DNA of 64,000 bases, from NCBI RefSeq assembly GCF_043641665.1, contig NC_092193.1, positions 6,868,501 through 6,932,500 on the forward strand, read 5' to 3'. Of the stretch, positions 62,175 through 64,000 are shown in pieces (the stretch's first letter is position 1; every line of letters starts with the position of its first letter). Source of the stretch: Enoplosus armatus. Its lineage: Eukaryota > Chordata > Actinopteri > Centrarchiformes > Enoplosidae. The notes beneath the pieces are model-generated. The model did no database searches and was not told the origin of the DNA. It saw only the letters and a list, made by a program, of their open reading frames with translations. The position numbers were made by a program, and so were the translations under genes.

Positions 62175-64000
62175 CTGAGACAAAGAGATCTTGTCTTATT
62201 ATTGACAGCCATCTCCGTTAAATGTGAGTTCTTAGAGCAACTCTTTGACTACAAATGGACAAAAAACTATTATTTCAGTAACTGTGGTTATGAGGCTCTC
62301 TGCTGTTGTTGGTCCACCAAGACTATCACACTCAGCCGCAACCTAACTAGTTTTCAAACTTATATAACAATAACTGAACTGAAAAAAAAACATTCTCACT
62401 TTGCACAATCTAATCTGTAGCATCATGTCATTCAGCATTTGGAGAACTTGGCTTTGGTTTGGAATCCTGGGCTTTCTAAACGTTATCCTCAAGGATGATT
62501 GGTGACTAACTTTAAATTCTTATAAAACCTTGAAGAAAAGTGTTAACCTTTTGTCAAACTAAGTACTAACAAGCTTTTTGGAACTACCAGGACAATGAGA
62601 GAGAAAACTCAGCTCAACTAAACTCAGTTTTACCACGGTTTACAATGGTATGGACACATTTCTCACAGGTATTATCCACAGTAAAATGACAATGTCTACA
62701 TTGTAAGGATGACACGATCAGAAAATAGCCTTGACTCTTGGGTCATACAAAGGATAAAAGCCAAACCACAGAGAGAGGAGAAATATATACAGCTGCCCAG
62801 CTTGGTGGTGCCAAACACACAGTAGAGGTCATAGGTTATCATGGTCATGGTTGATCTTATTGAAAGTTAATTTTCAACACAGCTCACACATTTGGGTTAT
62901 CCAAGGTTACTCCTAAACATGCAGGTCAGGGCTCATATCACATGTGAACACAGGTGTGCATAGGTTTGTTTACCTTATCTGTGGAAATACAGGTTACACA
63001 ACTGCAAAGATATGCTGGATGAAAGGAATAAATCCACTCCCTGATGCACACACAGGGACGCTGGAGCCCACACATGCATGCATGCATACATACGCTCATG
63101 CACACAAAGACAGGCACAAAGTCAACATAATACACTATGCTGTATTCATGCCATGTCGGCAGAACGAGAAAAAAGGGAAACCCCCCCCCCCGTTATTCTG
63201 AGTTGGGAGCATTTATTCATTATTACGAGATGGTTACTGCCTTTGTAGACACACCTAAAAAAATAATATTAATTTAGCTGTTGCATATTTGTTGTGATTC
63301 ATTATCAAGTGAAACCATTCAAACAAAACTGTATGTCCCCTTTTAATTAGCTGAATTGATAATGTCATTGTTATAAAGTATGATAAATTTGATTAAAATG
63401 TAAATGCCAGCAATGGTGGCTTTGCAGCTCTTTGCCACTAGTTTGTTGACAATTATGCAGTTATTTTCAGTGGGAGATATCACAGCTGTCAGAAATTCAC
63501 AATATTTACGATTTGGAATTATAGGACGCTGACGTGAATGTTTTTCCCCACATGGCAATTCTTACGCTCCACGCAATATTAGACTATATCATTTAATAGA
63601 GACAGGAAAACAAGACAGTCTTCTTTGGAAACCTGGAAATGTGGGTATATAGCAAGGGAGAGACAAAGAGAGTAGAAAATATGTACCTGTACCTGACCAG
63701 AAAGGCGAGGAGGAGGGAGGAACAAAGCTGCAGCCGCCAGGAGGAACTACAGAGAGACGTAGCGAGTGATGGGGGGTTCAGGCCGTAGTGGGAGCAAAGA
63801 GAGAACATAAGCAAAGAAAACCCAAGTTTGACAGAAAGAGAGTGTGAGAGAGGGTAAAAGAAAGAGAAAGGGAAAAAGTTGGCAAAGTCAAAGAACAAGC
63901 AAAAAGCAAGGACGGGTGGGAGAGAAGAGTGAGAGAGGAGGACCGCATCAGACAGTGCAAAACAGTGAATCTGTCATTTCACCTGGCACATGATTTTTAT
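62175..64000 (-). other. vav3: vav3 intron (partial, continues outside window)
   Basis: Sequence upstream of the SH3 exon on the minus strand, read as intron. I see no further vav3 exon (the SH2 and first SH3 domains should lie to the right). It contains a C run at 63181-63191 and a purine-rich tract (plus strand) at about 63650-63950 made of GAGA and AAAG runs. Confidence 0.75.

Noticed and set aside
62162..62175. Alternative vav3 acceptor (tctcccag) 13 bases inside the SH3 exon
   Set aside because: Using it would remove 13 nt and the conserved FSPR residues and change the phase; the outer ctttgtctcag acceptor fits better.
1..64000. CRISPR arrays, operons, prophage, tRNA or rRNA genes
   Set aside because: None seen; the sequence is vertebrate nuclear DNA, and no cloverleaf-type tRNA or regularly spaced repeats were recognised.

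Overview
This window is non-bacterial, intron-rich nuclear DNA, almost certainly from a teleost (ray-finned) fish. The coding exons are short, in-frame and flanked by GT..AG splice sites, and they match vertebrate gene families. The surrounding DNA is AT-rich and full of microsatellites, fold-back MITE-like repeats of the kind common in fish, a LINE reverse-transcriptase relic and a possible solo LTR. Only about 3% of the window's gene span is coding; nearly all other short open frames look like chance or repeat-derived frames.

The left three quarters (1 to about 48.7 kb) is the 3' part of a plus-strand netrin-G1 gene (ntng1). It runs from at least 19 kb of upstream intron to the laminin N-terminal domain exon (19000-19643), a 17.1 kb intron, the first laminin-EGF exon (36783-36955), two microexons (39738-39764, 27 nt; 41077-41121, 45 nt), and the terminal exon (47727-47965). 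The terminal exon carries the last EGF module and a GPI-attachment tail. All splice phases agree (2, then 1, 1, 1). The signal-peptide exon is not in the window. I could not find exons for the second and third laminin-EGF modules that occur in long netrin-G1 isoforms.

From 47966 to 61299 lies about 13.3 kb of intergenic and 3'-UTR sequence. At the right end, on the minus strand, are the last two coding exons of vav3: most of the C-terminal SH3 domain (62026-62174) and a 13-residue terminal exon (61300-61341). NTNG1 and VAV3 are also neighbours in tail-to-tail orientation on human chromosome 1p13, so the two identifications support each other. Netrin-G1 is a GPI-anchored synaptic adhesion ligand (partner NGL-1/LRRC4C). 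Vav3 is a Rho/Rac guanine-nucleotide exchange factor. They are linked by position, not by a known shared pathway.

The most interesting biology is the alternative-splicing potential of the two ntng1 microexons: the first completes the eighth cysteine of the laminin-EGF fold, while the second can be skipped without breaking the frame. I also note several candidate conserved regulatory segments in the introns and four copies of one fold-back element. I did not see evidence for an undescribed defence, mobile or biosynthetic system here.
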